A stretch of 64,000 nucleotides of DNA from Kitasatospora arboriphila. Lineage in GTDB: Bacteria > Actinomycetota > Actinomycetes > Mycobacteriales > Mycobacteriaceae. Of the stretch, positions 1-9,255 are shown one piece after another. How positions within the stretch are numbered: the stretch's first letter is position 1; each line of letters opens with the position of its first letter. Where the stretch lies: positions 1 to 64,000 of the forward strand of contig NZ_JNYV01000013.1 in NCBI RefSeq assembly GCF_000717275.1, read 5' to 3'. Under the pieces are notes generated by a model. That model had not been told where the DNA came from. It saw only the letters and a list, made by a program, of their open reading frames with translations, and made no database searches. The translations under genes were made by a program, and so were the position numbers.

Positions 1-105
1 GCGATCGAGATCGCCGAACTCACCACTCGCGAGGACCTCATCGAGTTTCAACATCTCGAAGAGGTTGAACTGGAGGTCGCGGAGATTGCTCTTGTAATGC
101 CCCAT
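1..105 (-). CDS. fadE5: Acyl-CoA dehydrogenase, N-terminal fragment (FadE5-like)
   Basis: Only the first 35 codons lie in the window; the gene runs off the left edge. The ATG at 105-103 follows an AAAGGA ribosome site. The product begins MGHYKSNLRDLQFNLFEML, the signature N-terminus of the long (about 600 aa) FadE5-type acyl-CoA dehydrogenases of mycobacteria, which oxidise acyl-CoA in the first step of beta-oxidation and pass electrons to ETF. The family call rests on this N-terminus alone. A palindromic operator lies 71 bp upstream of the start and recurs upstream of etfD, the gene for the oxidoreductase that takes electrons from ETF. Confidence 0.75.
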   Translation of the reverse strand, partial: MGHYKSNLRDLQFNLFEMLKLDEVLASGEFGDLDR

Positions 106-175
106 TGCAGAATCCTTTGCAATCGTAAAACTGCCGTTGAGAGTGGCGAGTGAGCGCCCGTGGGCTCGTTGCACG

Positions 176-195
176 CTAAGTTACTCACCAGTAAC
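176..195 (-). promoter_or_regulatory. Palindromic operator upstream of fadE
   Basis: GTTACTCACCAGTAAC at 180-195 is a perfect 6-bp inverted repeat with a 4-bp centre, the size of a TetR-family operator. The extended string CTAAGTTACT at 176-185 recurs exactly at 53210-53219 upstream of etfD. The site lies 71-90 bp before the fadE start. The identity of the regulator is unknown. Confidence 0.6.
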
Positions 196-276
196 AACTC
201 AAATATACATCTGCATACCACGACGCACAAACGCTGTGTCGAAGAGAAAAGATGATTTGCGCCACTGCGCGGGCGA

Positions 277-1545
277 TCAGTGATCTGCGGTTGACCGGCG
301 GCGGAGCAACCGCAGCCCATAGAGCGCAGCGCCGGCAGCGAGAACGCCCACCCCCGCGATCACCGAGGTGAGTGGCAGGCTCAATCCGAGCACCAGGCAG
401 CCGATCAGCCCGACCACCGGAACAGCTTTACGCCACCACTCCCGTGGCTCCTCGAGAGTGAGAGCGCTCAGATTTGCGATGGCGTAGTAGATGAGGACGG
501 CGAATGCGGAGAATCCGATGGCCTCGCGTACGTCGAACGTCGCGGCCAGCACTGCGACGACGATCCCGACGACCACCTCGGCGCGATGGGGAATGTGAAA
601 GCGGGGATGGACCGCGGCGAGGGCACGGGGCAGATGGCCGTCGCGAGCCATCGCGAGCGTGGTCCGCGAAACCCCGAGGATCAAGGTGAGCAGCGCGCCG
701 AGCGCAGCCAGGGCCGCGCCGATGGTGACCATCGGGACCAGGGCCGGCGCGCCCGCAGCGCGCACCACGTCCACAAGCGGGGCGTTCGAGTCGCTGAGTG
801 CATCGGCGCCCATGACGGCCAGCGCCCCCACCGCCACGAGCGCATAGATCACCACAACCACCGCCAGTGCGATCGTGATCGCCCTCGAGATGGTGCGGAC
901 CGGATCGCGCACCTCCTCGCCCAGGGTGGCGATGCGGGCGTAACCGGCGAACGCGAAGAACCACAAGCCCGCGGCCTCGAGGAGACCGGTCGCCGACAGA
1001 CCCGATGTGGGATCGAGGCGTGCGGCGTCGACATCGGGTGAGGCCGCGACCGCGACCACCACGGACACGAGCACAATCAGCACAACCGCAACGAGTAGCC
1101 GGATCACCCACGCCGACTTCTGGATTCCGACGTAGTTGACCGCGGTCAGTGCCAGCGTCACCGCGACCGCAACGGCGTGTGCGTGCTCGGGCCACAAATA
1201 GAAACCGGCGGTCAGTGCCATCGCCGCGCACGACGCGGTCTTGCCGACGACAAAACCCCAGCCCGCGAGGTAACCCCAGAACATGCCGAGGCGCTCACGG
1301 CCGTACACGTAGGTCCCGCCTGCCGACGGGTACTCGGCAGCCAGTCGCGCCGACGAATTCGCATTGCAGTAGGCGACAAGGGCGGCGATGGCCAGCGCAA
1401 TCAGCAGACCGGATCCGGCAGCGCCCGCGGTTGGGGCAAGGGTGACGAAGATACCCGCGCCGAGCATCGCGCCGAGTCCTGTGACAACCGCATCGCCGAG
1501 TCCGAGTTCGCGACGCAATTCCGGTGATTGCGGTGTGACGGTCAT
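277..1545 (-). CDS. APC-family amino-acid permease
   Basis: A 422-aa integral membrane protein with about 12 hydrophobic segments. The first carries GAMLGAGIF, the glycine-rich TM1 motif of the amino acid-polyamine-organocation superfamily that shapes the substrate site. It is expected to import an amino acid or polyamine across the cytoplasmic membrane; the substrate cannot be read from sequence. A GTG lies 15 codons upstream, but the ATG at 1545 is chosen because GGGGAGGA sits about 9 bases before it and the family N-terminus starts there. It is divergent from the alarmone synthetase gene with 65 bp between starts. Confidence 0.85.
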   Translation of the reverse strand: MTVTPQSPELRRELGLGDAVVTGLGAMLGAGIFVTLAPTAGAAGSGLLIALAIAALVAYCNANSSARLAAEYPSAGGTYVYGRERLGMFWGYLAGWGFVVGKTASCAAMALTAGFYLWPEHAHAVAVAVTLALTAVNYVGIQKSAWVIRLLVAVVLIVLVSVVVAVAASPDVDAARLDPTSGLSATGLLEAAGLWFFAFAGYARIATLGEEVRDPVRTISRAITIALAVVVVIYALVAVGALAVMGADALSDSNAPLVDVVRAAGAPALVPMVTIGAALAALGALLTLILGVSRTTLAMARDGHLPRALAAVHPRFHIPHRAEVVVGIVVAVLAATFDVREAIGFSAFAVLIYYAIANLSALTLEEPREWWRKAVPVVGLIGCLVLGLSLPLTSVIAGVGVLAAGAALYGLRLLRRRSTADH

Positions 1546-1610
1546 GATGCCGGATCCTCCCCGAACCGCATGTGGGTCAGTATGCCGCACGGCTCAGGCA
1601 CGATGGACAC

Positions 1611-2351
1611 ATGACCGACCTGACCGACCGCACTGATCTGCCCGGACGAGATGAGCCAGGCCACGCGAACACACCGCTGGTCCGATGGCTCACCGCCGAA
1701 GGCGTCGAGCGTGATCTGGCGCCGGCTGATCTCATCGAGATCGGTCACGGTCTGCGAAAGTTCATGCTGCCGTTCCAGTTTGCGATCAACGAGATCGTCA
1801 CGAAGATCGAGATCCTGCGCGACGAGTTCGCCTACCTCAACGACTACAACCCGATCGAGCACATCAGCTCGCGCGTCAAAACCCCCGAGAGCCTGCTGGC
1901 CAAGGCCCGACGCCGCGACATCCCGGTGGACCCCGAATCGCTGGCAAACCGTCTCGACGACATCGCAGGCGTGCGTGTGACCTGCAGCTTCATCTCTGAT
2001 GCGTACCGGCTCACCGAGCTGCTCTGCGCGCAACCCGACGTGCGGACACTGCAGACCAAGGACTACATCGCAGAGCCCAAGCCGAATGGCTACCGCGGCC
2101 TGCACACCATCGTCGAGACGCCCGTGAACCTCAGTACCGGCCAGTTGCCGGTGAAGGTGGAACTACAGGTTCGGACCATCGCCATGGATTTCTGGGCGAG
2201 CCTCGAGCACAAGATCTACTACAAGTACGACCGCACCGTGCCGGCTCACCTGCTCGACGAACTGACCGTGGCGGCCGGAACCGCCAACGTGCTCGATCAG
2301 CGGATGCAGGCCATCCGCAACGAGATCCACGGTGTGACCGGTGAGCGGTAG
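1611..2351 (+). CDS. Small alarmone synthetase (RelA/SpoT nucleotidyltransferase domain, GTP pyrophosphokinase family)
   Basis: A 246-aa protein with a single RelA_SpoT synthetase domain and no HD hydrolase, TGS or ACT domain, so a stand-alone small alarmone synthetase predicted to make (p)ppGpp. Visible motifs are DDIAGVRV, the KPNGYRGLH substrate loop, and VELQVRTIAMDFWASLEHK, which carries the catalytic Glu of the E-x-Q-x-R-T segment. A GTG-initiated extension of 13 codons exists; the ATG at 1611 is preferred because homologous sequence begins after it, although its ribosome site is poor. It is divergent from the permease and convergent with nfo. Confidence 0.88.
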   Translation: MTDLTDRTDLPGRDEPGHANTPLVRWLTAEGVERDLAPADLIEIGHGLRKFMLPFQFAINEIVTKIEILRDEFAYLNDYNPIEHISSRVKTPESLLAKARRRDIPVDPESLANRLDDIAGVRVTCSFISDAYRLTELLCAQPDVRTLQTKDYIAEPKPNGYRGLHTIVETPVNLSTGQLPVKVELQVRTIAMDFWASLEHKIYYKYDRTVPAHLLDELTVAAGTANVLDQRMQAIRNEIHGVTGER

Positions 2352-2355
2352 GTCC

Positions 2356-3129
2356 TCAGCTGAGGGCTTCGCGTAGGTATTGCACGTCGTCGGCGAGACC
2401 CTCTTCGGGAGTCTCCAGGATCACCGGCGCGTCGGCGGCCCTCGCGACGGCGACGAGGACGTCGGGGTCGATGTGACCGGACGTGAGGTTGGCGTGCCGG
2501 TCGCGGGCCGAGTCGAACTCGTCGCGGGAGTTGTTCAGGTGGAGCAGGTCGATGCGGCCGGTGATCGCCCTGACCCGTTCGACGATGTCCACGAGGTCTT
2601 CGCCCCCGGCCCACGCGTGACAGGTGTCGAGGCAGAAGCCGGCGTTGTCGAAATCGCCGACGGCCTCCCACAGGCGCTCGATGTTCTCGAGGCTGCGGGC
2701 CAACGCGTTGTCACCGCCGGCGGTGTTCTCGATGAGGATCGGGACGGGGAAACCGCCCTTGTCGGCGGCCCGCTCAAAGAGCTTGCGCCAGTTCTCGTAT
2801 CCGGTCGCCGCGTCTTCGTCGTCGCGGAGGTGTCCACCGTGCACGACCAGCCCGAAGGCGCCGAGGTCGGCGGCCGCCTGGGCCTGGTTGATGACCGCCT
2901 GCCGCGACGGCATCCGCAACCTGTTGTTGAGGCTGGCGACGTTGATGCGGTACGAACTGTGCACCACGACGTCGATCGGGGAGTCCCGGATCTGCTGGGC
3001 GAGGGGGTGCGGGTGAGGCTTGCCCCACTCCTGTGGATCGGTGACGAACATCTGCAACACCTCGGCGCCGAGTTCTTCGGCTCTGCCGATGGGATCGTTG
3101 TCTTGTCGTACGTGGGCACCAATGCGCAT
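2356..3129 (-). CDS. nfo: Endonuclease IV (deoxyribonuclease IV, AP endonuclease)
   Basis: A 257-aa TIM-barrel protein of the AP_endonuc_2 family that cuts 5' of abasic sites in base-excision repair. It opens with MRIGAHVR and shows the metal-binding strands expected: ENTAGG with the Glu ligand, CLDTCHAWAGG with Asp and His, LLHLNNSRDEFDSARDRHAN with His and Asp, and ILETPEEG with the last Glu. Length fits the family (250-290 aa). The ATG at 3129 has AAGGTGG just upstream. The stop lies 4 bp from the end of the convergent synthetase gene. Confidence 0.94.
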   Translation of the reverse strand: MRIGAHVRQDNDPIGRAEELGAEVLQMFVTDPQEWGKPHPHPLAQQIRDSPIDVVVHSSYRINVASLNNRLRMPSRQAVINQAQAAADLGAFGLVVHGGHLRDDEDAATGYENWRKLFERAADKGGFPVPILIENTAGGDNALARSLENIERLWEAVGDFDNAGFCLDTCHAWAGGEDLVDIVERVRAITGRIDLLHLNNSRDEFDSARDRHANLTSGHIDPDVLVAVARAADAPVILETPEEGLADDVQYLREALS

Positions 3130-3245
3130 GCGTCCACCTTATGGCGTCTGCCCTTATCGCTGAACCACAGGTATTTCTCTGCCGGTGCGAGCAGAGTGGG
3201 ACTGGTCAATGGGGTGGAGCAACTTTTCTTCGAAAGGTGTTAGAC

Positions 3246-4646
3246 GTGGAACGGTTGAGTGGTCTTGACGCGTCCTTCCTGTATCTGGAGACGCGGTCGC
3301 AGTTGATGCACATCATCGGGTTGATCGAGCTGGATCCCGAGACGGTGCAAGGGGGCTATTCGTTCGCGAAGATGCGCGACGAGCTGGAACGACGGATCGG
3401 GGCGTTGCCGACGTTTCGCCGGAAGGTACGGGACTCGATCCTCAACCTCGACCATCCGGTGTGGGTCGAGGACCGCAACTTCGACATCGAGCGGCACGTG
3501 CACCGGGTGGCGGTGCCTGCGCCCGGCGGTCAGCAGGAGCTCGCCGATTTCTGTGCCCATATCGCCGGGGTTCCACTGGACCGCAGCAAGCCGTTGTGGG
3601 AGATGTGGGTCATCGAGGGGCTGGCCGACGGCAAGATCGCGGTGTTGCTCCGGATGCATCACGCCGGTGTCGACGGCGTGACCGCCTCGGACCTGCTGGC
3701 GCAATTGTGCACTCTCACACCGGAACCGCCGGAACTCGACGAGGTCTCCCTGTCCCACACCGCAGGCGACTCCTCGCTGATCGGCCTTGCCGCCGACGGC
3801 GCTCTCCAGATCGCCAGGCGGCCGCTCAGTTTCGCGCGCCTGTTGCCCAAGACCGCGCAGGTCCCGTTCGAGTGGGTGTCGCGAGCACTGCGTGGTGAGG
3901 CCATGCCGGCCCCGTTCCGGGCTCCACGGACACCGTTCAACAAGTCGATCACCCCGCATCGCAGCATCGCCTACACACAGGTGTCGCTCACCGACCTCAA
4001 GCGGATCAAGGATCACTTCGAGGTCAAGCTCAACGACGTGGTGCTCAGCGTGTGCGCCGGTGCGCTACGCAACTACCTCGATGACCGTGGTGAGCTCCCG
4101 GAACAGCCGTTGGTGGCGATGGTCCCGGTGTCGGTGCACGGCGACAACGACGACGACCTGGTCACGCAGGGAACCAACAAGGTGACCGGTATGTTCACCA
4201 AGTTGGCCACGAACGTGGCCGATCCGGTGGAACGCATCACGACGATCGGTGAGCAGGTACGCAAGTCGAAGGACCATCACGGCTCGATGGATTCCAATCT
4301 CCTGCGTGGTTGGGCGCAGTTCATTCCTCCTGCGACGATGGGTCTGGCGATGAAGCTGTACTCGTCGAACGAACTGGCCGAACATCATCCGCCGGTCTTC
4401 AACCTGGTGATCTCCAACGTTCCCGGGCCCGACTTCCCGCTGTACTACCTCGGCGCCAAGATCGACGCGATGTACCCGCTCGGGCCGGTGTTCCACGGCT
4501 CGGGCGTCAACATCACCGTCTTCTCGCAGAACGGGCACCTCAACATCGGAGCCATCGCCTGCAAAGAGCACGTGCCCGACCCGTGGCCGCTGGTGCGGGC
4601 GTTTGAACACGAGGTGAAGGCGCTGCTCGAAGCCTGCGATCCGTGA
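3246..4646 (+). CDS. WS/DGAT family O-acyltransferase (wax ester synthase / diacylglycerol acyltransferase)
   Basis: A 466-aa enzyme that esterifies acyl-CoA to diacylglycerol or long-chain alcohols to form storage lipid at the membrane. It begins MERLSGLDASFLYLET, the typical family start, and carries the catalytic MHHAGVDG (HHxxxDG) near residue 140 and the downstream NDVVLSVCAGALR and ISNVPGP motifs. The frame is open further upstream, but the GTG at 3246 with AAAGG about 9 bases before it fits the family start. Such genes are numerous in triacylglycerol-storing mycolata. The divergent nfo starts 116 bp away. Confidence 0.93.
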   Translation: MERLSGLDASFLYLETRSQLMHIIGLIELDPETVQGGYSFAKMRDELERRIGALPTFRRKVRDSILNLDHPVWVEDRNFDIERHVHRVAVPAPGGQQELADFCAHIAGVPLDRSKPLWEMWVIEGLADGKIAVLLRMHHAGVDGVTASDLLAQLCTLTPEPPELDEVSLSHTAGDSSLIGLAADGALQIARRPLSFARLLPKTAQVPFEWVSRALRGEAMPAPFRAPRTPFNKSITPHRSIAYTQVSLTDLKRIKDHFEVKLNDVVLSVCAGALRNYLDDRGELPEQPLVAMVPVSVHGDNDDDLVTQGTNKVTGMFTKLATNVADPVERITTIGEQVRKSKDHHGSMDSNLLRGWAQFIPPATMGLAMKLYSSNELAEHHPPVFNLVISNVPGPDFPLYYLGAKIDAMYPLGPVFHGSGVNITVFSQNGHLNIGAIACKEHVPDPWPLVRAFEHEVKALLEACDP

Positions 4647-4664
4647 GCCCTTGATGCTGCGGGC

Positions 4665-5597
4665 CTAGACCGGGGCGGTCTCCTTCACGTGTGCGGTGAC
4701 GCGCCGTGCTGCGTCCAGGAACTTCGGGATGAACTCGTCGGCTTCGAGCACGCAGCACGCGTGTCCGCCGTTCACCTCGACGGTGAGTACGCCGGGGATG
4801 TTGTCGGTCAGCAGTTGTTGGCGCCACAACGGGATCACGCGATCCTTCAGCGAGAGCAGGACTGCGGTGGGCACATCGATCTCGCCCAGCCACTGCTGAG
4901 AGTCGAAGTAGCTCATACCGTCTCCGAGGGTGCCCAGCCGCGACACCGGGGTCGAGAGGAATTGGCGTAGCGCCCACACGGTGTCGGGCACCGAACGGTC
5001 GTCGAGTTTGGCGGCCTGGGGTTGCACATGCGGTGGATGGATCACCTTCATCAACCTGCCGATGTTCGACATGTTGGTCTGCCGCTGAGGGTCGTGGCTG
5101 CCGAAGAATGGCCCGGTGGAGCACAGCACCATTGAAGTGACCCGGTCTGGATGCCGCCGCCAGACCAACTGCGCGATACCGCCTCCCATCGAGAAGCCGG
5201 CGACCGTGAAGGTGTTGATGCCCAGGACGTCGGCAAGCGCGGCCACGTCGTCTGCGCAGTCGTCGAGGTCGAAAGGCTTGTTGCGGATACCGCGGCCGTG
5301 CCAGCGTTGGTCGAGGGTGATCACCCGGAACTCCTGGTTCAGCTGGGGGATCAGCGGGTACCAGCACAGCAGACCGGTGGTGAGGACCGAATGGAGCAAG
5401 AAGATGGCCGGCGCGTCCTTGGGTCCGGAGTCGGTGACGAACGTCGATCCACGTCCCGGCAGATGGACCATGTGCCCGTCGGGGAGGTCGCGTACCGGGT
5501 ACGGCTCGATCACCTTGTCCACCCGCGACAGGACCTGATTGCGGACCGACTGCAGCACATTTCGCACCGCACCGACGTTACGGGAAATCGGGCCCAC
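4665..5597 (-). CDS. Alpha/beta hydrolase
   Basis: A 310-aa alpha/beta-fold hydrolase. The nucleophile elbow is GFSMGGG (G-x-S-x-G), after DQRWHGRG, with the histidine late in the chain at VNGGHACC. It lies 11 bp downstream of the adenine methylase on the same strand and so is probably co-transcribed, and it converges on WS/DGAT. A lipase or esterase acting on stored lipid is possible from that neighbourhood but not shown. The start is a GTG with a weak ribosome site; a start a few codons downstream cannot be excluded. Confidence 0.82.
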   Translation of the reverse strand: MGPISRNVGAVRNVLQSVRNQVLSRVDKVIEPYPVRDLPDGHMVHLPGRGSTFVTDSGPKDAPAIFLLHSVLTTGLLCWYPLIPQLNQEFRVITLDQRWHGRGIRNKPFDLDDCADDVAALADVLGINTFTVAGFSMGGGIAQLVWRRHPDRVTSMVLCSTGPFFGSHDPQRQTNMSNIGRLMKVIHPPHVQPQAAKLDDRSVPDTVWALRQFLSTPVSRLGTLGDGMSYFDSQQWLGEIDVPTAVLLSLKDRVIPLWRQQLLTDNIPGVLTVEVNGGHACCVLEADEFIPKFLDAARRVTAHVKETAPV

Positions 5598-5608
5598 CGG
5601 TCGGCCGG

Positions 5609-6745
5609 TCAGATCTTCTCGACCAGATACAGGTGCTCGGTGACGTGGGTGTTCCGTCCGCCGAGGTTTCGGCTGCCCCGGAAGGTGTTGTAGCGCTGCG
5701 TGATCTCGGTGACCGGTCCGACATCGGCGAGGATCTCACGCATCTGTTCCGGCGAGATGTATCCCTCGTTGTTGTAGGAGATCAGGACGAACCTGGTGTC
5801 GAGGTCGTCGATGAGACGCGCCAGCAACGGGCCGGCGGTGGACCGCACGTTGTACCCCGAGCGATTCCAGTCGCGGGGGATGCCCGATACGCGGCTCATC
5901 TGCGCGGGCTCCCGGTTCTCGGCGATCAGGTTGAGCATGAAGTAGTTGGAACCGTAGGGGTGCTGGTTGTACGGGGGATCGAGATACGCCACGTCCACCG
6001 GCCCGATGAGGTCGGGCAGATCGCCGGCGTCGGCCTGCAGGATCTGACGCTCGGCGTGGTGAGCACTCAAGACCGGTGGCGTGAGGACGATCTGTCGGGT
6101 GATGCGGCCCAAGGCGTCGGCGGCGGTGCCGCCGAACCTCCCGAGGCCCGTTCCGCGGTCTTTGTAGAAGCCCTTGAACACCCCGGAAGTGTTGGCGTGC
6201 ACCGACGCAGCCGAGAGCAGTGGTCCGAGGAGCAGCGACCGCATCGGCTGCGGCCGGGCATGGATCAGCGCGACGTACGCGTCGAGCCGACGGGCGTTGT
6301 CCGTGGTGTAGAAGACCCGCTCGCCTCGCGCGATTCGGCTGTCGTCGGCGGGCGCGTAGTGGCGGGCAATGAAACCGTCTGTGCGAAAACCTGATTCGAC
6401 CTCGGCGTTGATCTCGGCGACGGCGGACCGGATCGCCTCGTCATCGATCTCGCCTTTGTTGGTCAGATAGCATTCGCTGATGACGCGCGCGTAGCTCTCG
6501 AGGTCGTTGCTGATCACGACGTCGGATCGGGCCTTCGCGAGCCGGGACACCACGCCGCTACCCGAGAACGCGTCGAGTGTCACCAACGGCCGGCCGAGCC
6601 GTTGTTGGACCGACGCCAGTGCGTCGTCGACCATGCCGAGCAGCTGTCGTTTGTTGCCGAGGTAGGTGATCAGCTGCGTGGTCCGGTAGATGACCTCGTC
6701 ATCTGCAGAAGGGGCCACGGACACAGCCCGAACCCTATCGCTCAC
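5609..6745 (-). CDS. Adenine-specific DNA methyltransferase (D12 class)
   Basis: A 378-aa N6-adenine DNA methyltransferase. It has the S-adenosylmethionine motif TLDAFSGSGVVS near residue 60, an N-terminal TYLGNKRQLL as in D12-class enzymes, and the catalytic DPPYNQHPYGSNYF near residue 260. No restriction endonuclease or specificity subunit is adjacent, so it is either an orphan regulator or maintenance methylase, or the remnant of a restriction-modification pair. GTG start with a poor ribosome site; another GTG about 9 codons in is an alternative. Confidence 0.88.
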   Translation of the reverse strand: MSDRVRAVSVAPSADDEVIYRTTQLITYLGNKRQLLGMVDDALASVQQRLGRPLVTLDAFSGSGVVSRLAKARSDVVISNDLESYARVISECYLTNKGEIDDEAIRSAVAEINAEVESGFRTDGFIARHYAPADDSRIARGERVFYTTDNARRLDAYVALIHARPQPMRSLLLGPLLSAASVHANTSGVFKGFYKDRGTGLGRFGGTAADALGRITRQIVLTPPVLSAHHAERQILQADAGDLPDLIGPVDVAYLDPPYNQHPYGSNYFMLNLIAENREPAQMSRVSGIPRDWNRSGYNVRSTAGPLLARLIDDLDTRFVLISYNNEGYISPEQMREILADVGPVTEITQRYNTFRGSRNLGGRNTHVTEHLYLVEKI

Positions 6746-6775
6746 CCGTGGGGGTTTCCGGGGCCGTCTCGGATC

Positions 6776-7006
6776 TCAGTCGTCGAGGCAGAGTTCGGTT
6801 TCGATGCTGATGGGTACGCCCGTGGCGATGAGCAGTCGGCATGGGGCCGCGGAGTCGCGGTAGAGGTTCAGCCATTGGTGCCCACGGCTGCCATCGGCGT
6901 AGACCGCCTCGAGTGTGCGATTGAGCCGCGCCTCGGCCTCGTTGTTGATGATGTAGCGCTGGTCGCCGTATCGCAGATACTTGTTGGGCACGCGGGTAAC
7001 CTCCAC
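6776..7006 (-). CDS. Small hypothetical protein
   Basis: A 76-aa frame 30 bp upstream of the methylase on the same strand. Codon use is like the neighbours, with GC-rich third positions. It contains YLRYGDQRYIINNEAEARLNRTL and a C-terminus rich in Ile, Glu and Asp. No domain recognised. The start is uncertain: GTG at 7006, or GTG at 6991 giving MPNKYLRYGD. It is either a real small gene leading the methylase operon or a chance frame; coding bias favours the first. Confidence 0.5.
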   Translation of the reverse strand: MEVTRVPNKYLRYGDQRYIINNEAEARLNRTLEAVYADGSRGHQWLNLYRDSAAPCRLLIATGVPISIETELCLDD

Positions 7007-7171
7007 CGGCTTGATCTGTTCCGTCCACGTTCAGTGTGACTCAGACCACGAAATGTGTTCACCGGTTTCATCCGGCAAGATCCGGCAGACTTCGCCTAGG
7101 TTGTTGGTGGGAACATTCTGCGAATTCTGGGCGAACAGCGGGTATCGAATGCGTATGCGGGGGCCTCGACG

Positions 7172-8251
7172 ATGAGCACACAGGAGGTCGAGCGGTCCGA
7201 CGTGGCGTCGGACAGCGCTGTGGACCGGTTGCCGATGCCTTGGTGGCGCAATCTGCGGGTGTGGCGCTGGGTTGCGACAACCCTGTGGTTGGGCGTCGTC
7301 GTGGCGCATCTGATCTTCCTCGGCCTCGCGTTCGACCGGACGCGCTTGATCTTGCTGATGTGCCTGGGTCTGGCCGCAGCGAGTATCGGGCGGCGACGGG
7401 TCACCACGGTGATCATCGATTGGCTGCCGTTCGCGGGGATACTCCTGCTCTACGACTTCACCCGGAACATCGCCCAGTGGATGGGGATGCCGACGCACTG
7501 GTCGCTCGCCGCAGACTTCGACCACATGTTGTTCGGGGTGAATCCGACGGTGTGGTTGCAAGAACGTCTGAAGCAACCCGACACGCCTTGGTGGGAGGTC
7601 TTCACCAGCGTCGTTTACATGTCGTACTTCATCATCCCGTATGCGGCTGCCGCTGTGTTGTGGCTGCGCAATCGCCACGCGTGGCGACGGTACGCGGCCG
7701 GCTTCCTGATCATGACGTTTGTGGCGCTGGTGGGGTACACCCTGCTTCCCGCCGCGCCGCCATGGGCCGCCGCCCGGTGCACCTCGGAGCAGGTCGCGGA
7801 CTATCCGCGCGCACCCGAATGTATGAATCAGCTCTATGCCGATGATGGCGGACTGCTCGGGGAGCTGGAGCCGCAGAACGCGGGCGCCCAGCCCTACGTC
7901 GAACGCATCTCCGCGCGCGGGTGGGAAGTGCTCGACATCCACGCCGCGTCCAACCTGCTCCAGTTGGGCCAGGCGAAAGCCAATCTTGTTGCCGCGATCC
8001 CGTCGCTGCATGCGGGGTTGACTATGTTCCTGGCGCTGTTCATGTGGCCACGCGTGCGTGCACTCGGGCGAACGCTGTTCCTCGGCTATGCCGTTGCGAT
8101 GGCCTTCACGTTGGTCTACACGGCCGAACACTATGTGCTCGACATCCTCCTCGGATGGGGGCTCGCCGCTGTTGTCGTGGTGGGCGTCGATGTTGTGGAC
8201 AAGGGGTTGATCGCCCGAAGAGAACGATCGCCGGTCCCGCAGTCGGTGTGA
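7172..8251 (+). CDS. PAP2-superfamily membrane phosphatase / inositolphosphotransferase-like protein
   Basis: A 359-aa polytopic membrane protein of the PAP2_3 (Aur1/Ipt1-like) branch of the phosphatidic acid phosphatase type 2 superfamily. The diagnostic catalytic pieces are AAIPSLHAGLT (PSLHxG) around residue 275 and YTAEHYVLDILLGW (H-Y-x-x-D) around residue 312, embedded among about six hydrophobic helices. A periplasmic-side loop between them carries several Cys and acidic residues. Members act on lipid phosphates or transfer phospho-headgroups; the substrate here is unknown. The ATG at 7172 has GGGGG about 9 bases upstream. It converges on the following hydrolase. Confidence 0.85.
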   Translation: MSTQEVERSDVASDSAVDRLPMPWWRNLRVWRWVATTLWLGVVVAHLIFLGLAFDRTRLILLMCLGLAAASIGRRRVTTVIIDWLPFAGILLLYDFTRNIAQWMGMPTHWSLAADFDHMLFGVNPTVWLQERLKQPDTPWWEVFTSVVYMSYFIIPYAAAAVLWLRNRHAWRRYAAGFLIMTFVALVGYTLLPAAPPWAAARCTSEQVADYPRAPECMNQLYADDGGLLGELEPQNAGAQPYVERISARGWEVLDIHAASNLLQLGQAKANLVAAIPSLHAGLTMFLALFMWPRVRALGRTLFLGYAVAMAFTLVYTAEHYVLDILLGWGLAAVVVVGVDVVDKGLIARRERSPVPQSV

Positions 8252-8286
8252 GGTGCTCAACCGTTCGACAGCTCGGGGCGGCGGCC

Positions 8287-9255
8287 TCATGTGGCCACTG
8301 AATCGATCACCGCGCGGACGGCCTCTTCGAGTTGGGTCAGGCCGGGTTCCTCGATGGGATAGTGTCCGCAATTGGTCAGTCGGACAACGGTGTTCGGGCC
8401 GGGCACCTTCTCCAGGAACCGTTCGCTGAGCGCGGCCGGGGTCCAGCGGTCGGCTCCCGGATGTACCAAGGTGATCGCGGGGCCGCCGTACTGCGTCGGT
8501 GCAGTGTGTCGGTAGGTGAACCAGTCGGAAAGGAATCCGAGCGGTACGCGACCGCCACCGCCTCGGGGGTCTGCCGCGCACAGCCGGGTCAGTTCGGGGT
8601 TGTTGCTCATGGCGCTCATCCGGGCCGTCCATCGAATCGGCACCATCACGTCGCCCGCCCATCGTGACAACAGGGGGAGCGTGTGTGGAGCGCTCATGCC
8701 GAGAGGCGCCCAGCGCGATGCGGCTCCTCGAGCGGAGCGGTCTGTCGGGTCGAGCAGACAGGTTGCAACCACAGCTGCGGCAGTGCCTGTGCGGCTGGCC
8801 GTTTCGTAGGCCAGCATGCCGCCCATGCTTGCGCCGAACAAAACCAGGGGTCTCGGATCGGTCCGGGTCTCCTCCGTCACGAAGTCGCACAGCAGATCAA
8901 TCCAGTCGCGGTAGCGGACCTTCGCCGGGTCGGCGGTCTCGGTGCGTCCATACAGCGGAAGATCGAGTGCCAGTACGTCTGCGTCGCCCCGGGTCGCTAC
9001 CGCGGTGAATGGCCACAGCGCACCAGAATGGCCGCCCGCTCCGTGGATGATCAGCACTCGTGCCGGCGCAGACGGGTCCTGCGCCCTTGCCACGTGCACG
9101 ACATGACGATTCCACGACCACCACGTGGCGACCGGTGTCTGCATCGATGCCCGATAGCGCTGCGGAAGGAACCGGGCGTATTCGGCAACGTCGCTATATT
9201 CGACTTCGTTCACCTTTTGAGCATCAACGGAGGTCGAGGCCGTGACAACTCGCAT
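8287..9255 (-). CDS. Alpha/beta hydrolase
   Basis: A 322-aa hydrolase with oxyanion-side motif IIHGAGGHSG, nucleophile elbow LFGASMGGML, a catalytic acid candidate in LVHPGADRWTP and the final histidine in LTNCGHYPIEEPG. The frame stays open far upstream, but codon use supports the ATG at 9255; a GTG about 16 codons later, directly after AAAAGG, is an alternative. It is divergent from the TetR gene, whose ATG is 9 bp away, so one promoter must overlap the other coding region. The TetR protein is the obvious candidate regulator. Confidence 0.82.
   Translation of the reverse strand: MRVVTASTSVDAQKVNEVEYSDVAEYARFLPQRYRASMQTPVATWWSWNRHVVHVARAQDPSAPARVLIIHGAGGHSGALWPFTAVATRGDADVLALDLPLYGRTETADPAKVRYRDWIDLLCDFVTEETRTDPRPLVLFGASMGGMLAYETASRTGTAAAVVATCLLDPTDRSARGAASRWAPLGMSAPHTLPLLSRWAGDVMVPIRWTARMSAMSNNPELTRLCAADPRGGGGRVPLGFLSDWFTYRHTAPTQYGGPAITLVHPGADRWTPAALSERFLEKVPGPNTVVRLTNCGHYPIEEPGLTQLEEAVRAVIDSVAT

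Noticed and set aside
7031..8890. 619-codon open frame on the minus strand opposite the PAP2 gene
   Set aside because: Shadow frame; Arg/His/Pro-rich and crosses two real genes on different strands.
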